Origin: Frederiksenia canicola
Lineage (GTDB): Bacteria; Pseudomonadota; Gammaproteobacteria; Enterobacterales; Pasteurellaceae
Direction of reading: 5' to 3'
Assembly: GCF_011455495.1 (NCBI RefSeq)
Contig: NZ_CP015029.1
Span: forward strand, 744,740-808,739
Length of the DNA stretch: 64,000 bases
Position numbers and translations under genes: made by a program. The notes below the pieces were generated by a model, which had not been told where the DNA came from, ran no database searches, and was given only the letters and a program-made list of their open reading frames with translations. Positions within the stretch are counted from its first letter, which is position 1, and each line of letters begins with the position of its first letter. This document shows positions 62,759 through 64,000 of the stretch, in pieces.

Positions 62759-62783
62759 GGCGGCATTGCCGCCCACGTTTTTA
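62759..62783. terminator. Bidirectional terminator yfcZ/mnmE
   Basis: GGGCGGC, ATT, GCCGCCC, ACGTTTTT: perfect 7-bp G/C stem preceded by a USS. Confidence 0.75.
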
Positions 62784-62791
62784 CGAATGAG

Positions 62792-64000
62792 TTATTTTCC
62801 GATACAGAATGAGCTGAAAATATTGCCGAGCAAATCATCGGAAGTGAATTGTCCTGTGATTTCGCTTAACGCATTTTGTACCAATCTCAATTCTTCGGCG
62901 AGCAATTCGCCCGCAAAGAATTGGGTGAGCTGAACATGCCCTCGTGCTAAATGTTCTGCTGCGGTTTCAAGGGCAACTAAGTGGCGGCGACGAGCTAGGA
63001 AACCGCCTTCCGTCGAGCTTTGATAACCCATTGATTTTTTGAGATGCTCTCGCAGTAAATCTACGCCCACTTTCGTTTGTGCAGATAAACGAATGACAGT
63101 GAAATTATCTACCTGAATCAAACCTTCCGTTTCCCCAGTTAAATCAACTTTATTGCGAATCACGGTAACAGGAATGTTTTTCGGCAGTTTTACCAAGAAG
63201 TCAGCCCACTCTGTTTGAAATGCATCGGATTTGGATGTGGTACTGTCGATCATCAACAAAACGTGATCTGCTTGAGCAATCTCATCCCATGCCCGTTTGA
63301 TCCCAATTTTTTCCACTTCATCGCTGGCTTCCCGCAGCCCCGCCGTGTCGATAATATGCAGTGGCATACCATCAATATGGATATGCTCCCGTAATACATC
63401 GCGAGTGGTGCCGGCAATGTCGGTTACAATAGCCGCTTCACGCCCAGCCAATGCGTTGAGCAAGCTCGATTTACCCGCATTCGGTTTGCCAGCAATCACC
63501 ACTTTCATCCCTTCACGCAAAATGGTGCCTTGTTTGGCTTCTTGGCGAACGCTGGCGAGTTGAGCAATGATTTCATTCAGTTTTGCTTCGATTTTGCCGT
63601 CAGCTAAGAAGTCGATCTCTTCATCGGGGAAATCGATCGCGGCCTCAACGTAGGTGCGAAGATAAATGACATTATCAACCAATACATTGATTTTATTAGA
63701 AAACTCTCCTTGTAGTGATTTTAAGGCAGAGCGAGCCGCTTGTTCAGATGTAGCATCGATCAAGTCAGCAATTGCTTCTGCTTGAGCGAGATCGAGTTTG
63801 TCGTTTAAAAAAGCCTGCTCGGAAAATTCGCCCGCACGGGCAATTCGTACGCCATCGATTTTCAAAATTCGGTTGAGCAAAATATCCAAAATCACTTGTC
63901 CGCCGTGGCCTTGCAGCTCCAACACATCTTCACCAGTAAAGGAATTGGGGGCCTTAAAAAACAGGGCGATGCCTTGGTCGAGCGTGGTGCCGTCTTCATC
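62792..64000 (-). CDS. mnmE: tRNA modification GTPase MnmE (5' end outside window)
   Basis: With MnmG modifies U34 of tRNAs (cmnm5U). 402 residues are present; the N-terminal part, about 50 residues of the folate-binding domain, lies beyond 64000, and the frame is open to the edge ([20 protein letters not shown] then ELQGHGGQ). G domain: [36 protein letters not shown]-terminal FCIGK with the conserved catalytic-region Cys is intact. Confidence 0.95.
   Translation of the reverse strand, partial: DEDGTTLDQGIALFFKAPNSFTGEDVLELQGHGGQVILDILLNRILKIDGVRIARAGEFSEQAFLNDKLDLAQAEAIADLIDATSEQAARSALKSLQGEFSNKINVLVDNVIYLRTYVEAAIDFPDEEIDFLADGKIEAKLNEIIAQLASVRQEAKQGTILREGMKVVIAGKPNAGKSSLLNALAGREAAIVTDIAGTTRDVLREHIHIDGMPLHIIDTAGLREASDEVEKIGIKRAWDEIAQADHVLLMIDSTTSKSDAFQTEWADFLVKLPKNIPVTVIRNKVDLTGETEGLIQVDNFTVIRLSAQTKVGVDLLREHLKKSMGYQSSTEGGFLARRRHLVALETAAEHLARGHVQLTQFFAGELLAEELRLVQNALSEITGQFTSDDLLGNIFSSFCIGK

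Overview
The window is a gene-dense piece of a Pasteurellaceae chromosome. Evidence: by eye I count about 34 perfect copies of the 9-mer ACAAGCGGT or its complement, most of them intergenic and many followed by A/T-rich TTTGCAAA-type tails. This is the Apl-type DNA uptake signal sequence (USS) of the Actinobacillus pleuropneumoniae / Mannheimia / Bibersteinia side of the family, not the AAGTGCGGT type of Haemophilus influenzae. Gene content and protein sequences are gammaproteobacterial. I cannot name the species.

Layout. 0-1.9 kb: the end of nrdB and a short nrdA without ATP-cone. 1.9-5.5 kb: fabH, then a divergent small secreted protein, then yceD-rpmF-plsX. 5.6-10.3 kb: dapD, prlC, pyrG. 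10.5-23.4 kb: a complete maltose/maltodextrin regulon (malT; malK-lamB-malM leftward; malE-malF-malG-malQ rightward) with three CRP sites in the divergent control region. 23.4-30.3 kb: accB-accC, aroQ, a CNNM/CBS protein with an ArsC-like reductase, a flotillin-like protein, hemH. 30.4-38.1 kb: the str operon (rpsL-rpsG-fusA-tufA) facing a tRNA(Thr-Tyr-Gly-Thr)-tufB operon. The two tuf genes form a perfect 1.29-kb inverted repeat around one MFS transporter gene. 38.2-43.8 kb: coaA-trmN, rraA, pqiA-rnhB-ygfZ, mgsA. 43.9-50.9 kb: thrC, trmB, a DUF302-like protein, yggL, yggT-yggU, a ypjD-like gene, a second CNNM/CBS protein and a CPBP-type membrane protein. 51-57.7 kb: ispB, queH, a lipoprotein, fabD, fabG, brnQ, mutM. 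57.8-64 kb: arginase, a small conserved protein, ftsN, thiP-thiQ (no thiB), yfcZ and most of mnmE.

How it works together. Most genes are housekeeping. The mal block is a self-contained uptake and breakdown module: LamB, MalE, MalFGK2 and MalQ, controlled by MalT and CRP. The translation block pairs two EF-Tu genes with their str and tRNA operons. Fatty-acid initiation genes are split between two places 50 kb apart. Transcription units are commonly ended by inverted USS pairs or other hairpins.

The less ordinary points are the tuf inverted repeat that could flip the MFS gene, the predicted leaderless yceD mRNA, the ATP-cone-less NrdA, a ~170-bp nested palindromic repeat upstream of queH, a composite inverted repeat between fabD and fabG, and an inverted USS pair inside the ygfZ coding sequence. 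I saw no prophage, insertion sequence, CRISPR array or clear defence system.
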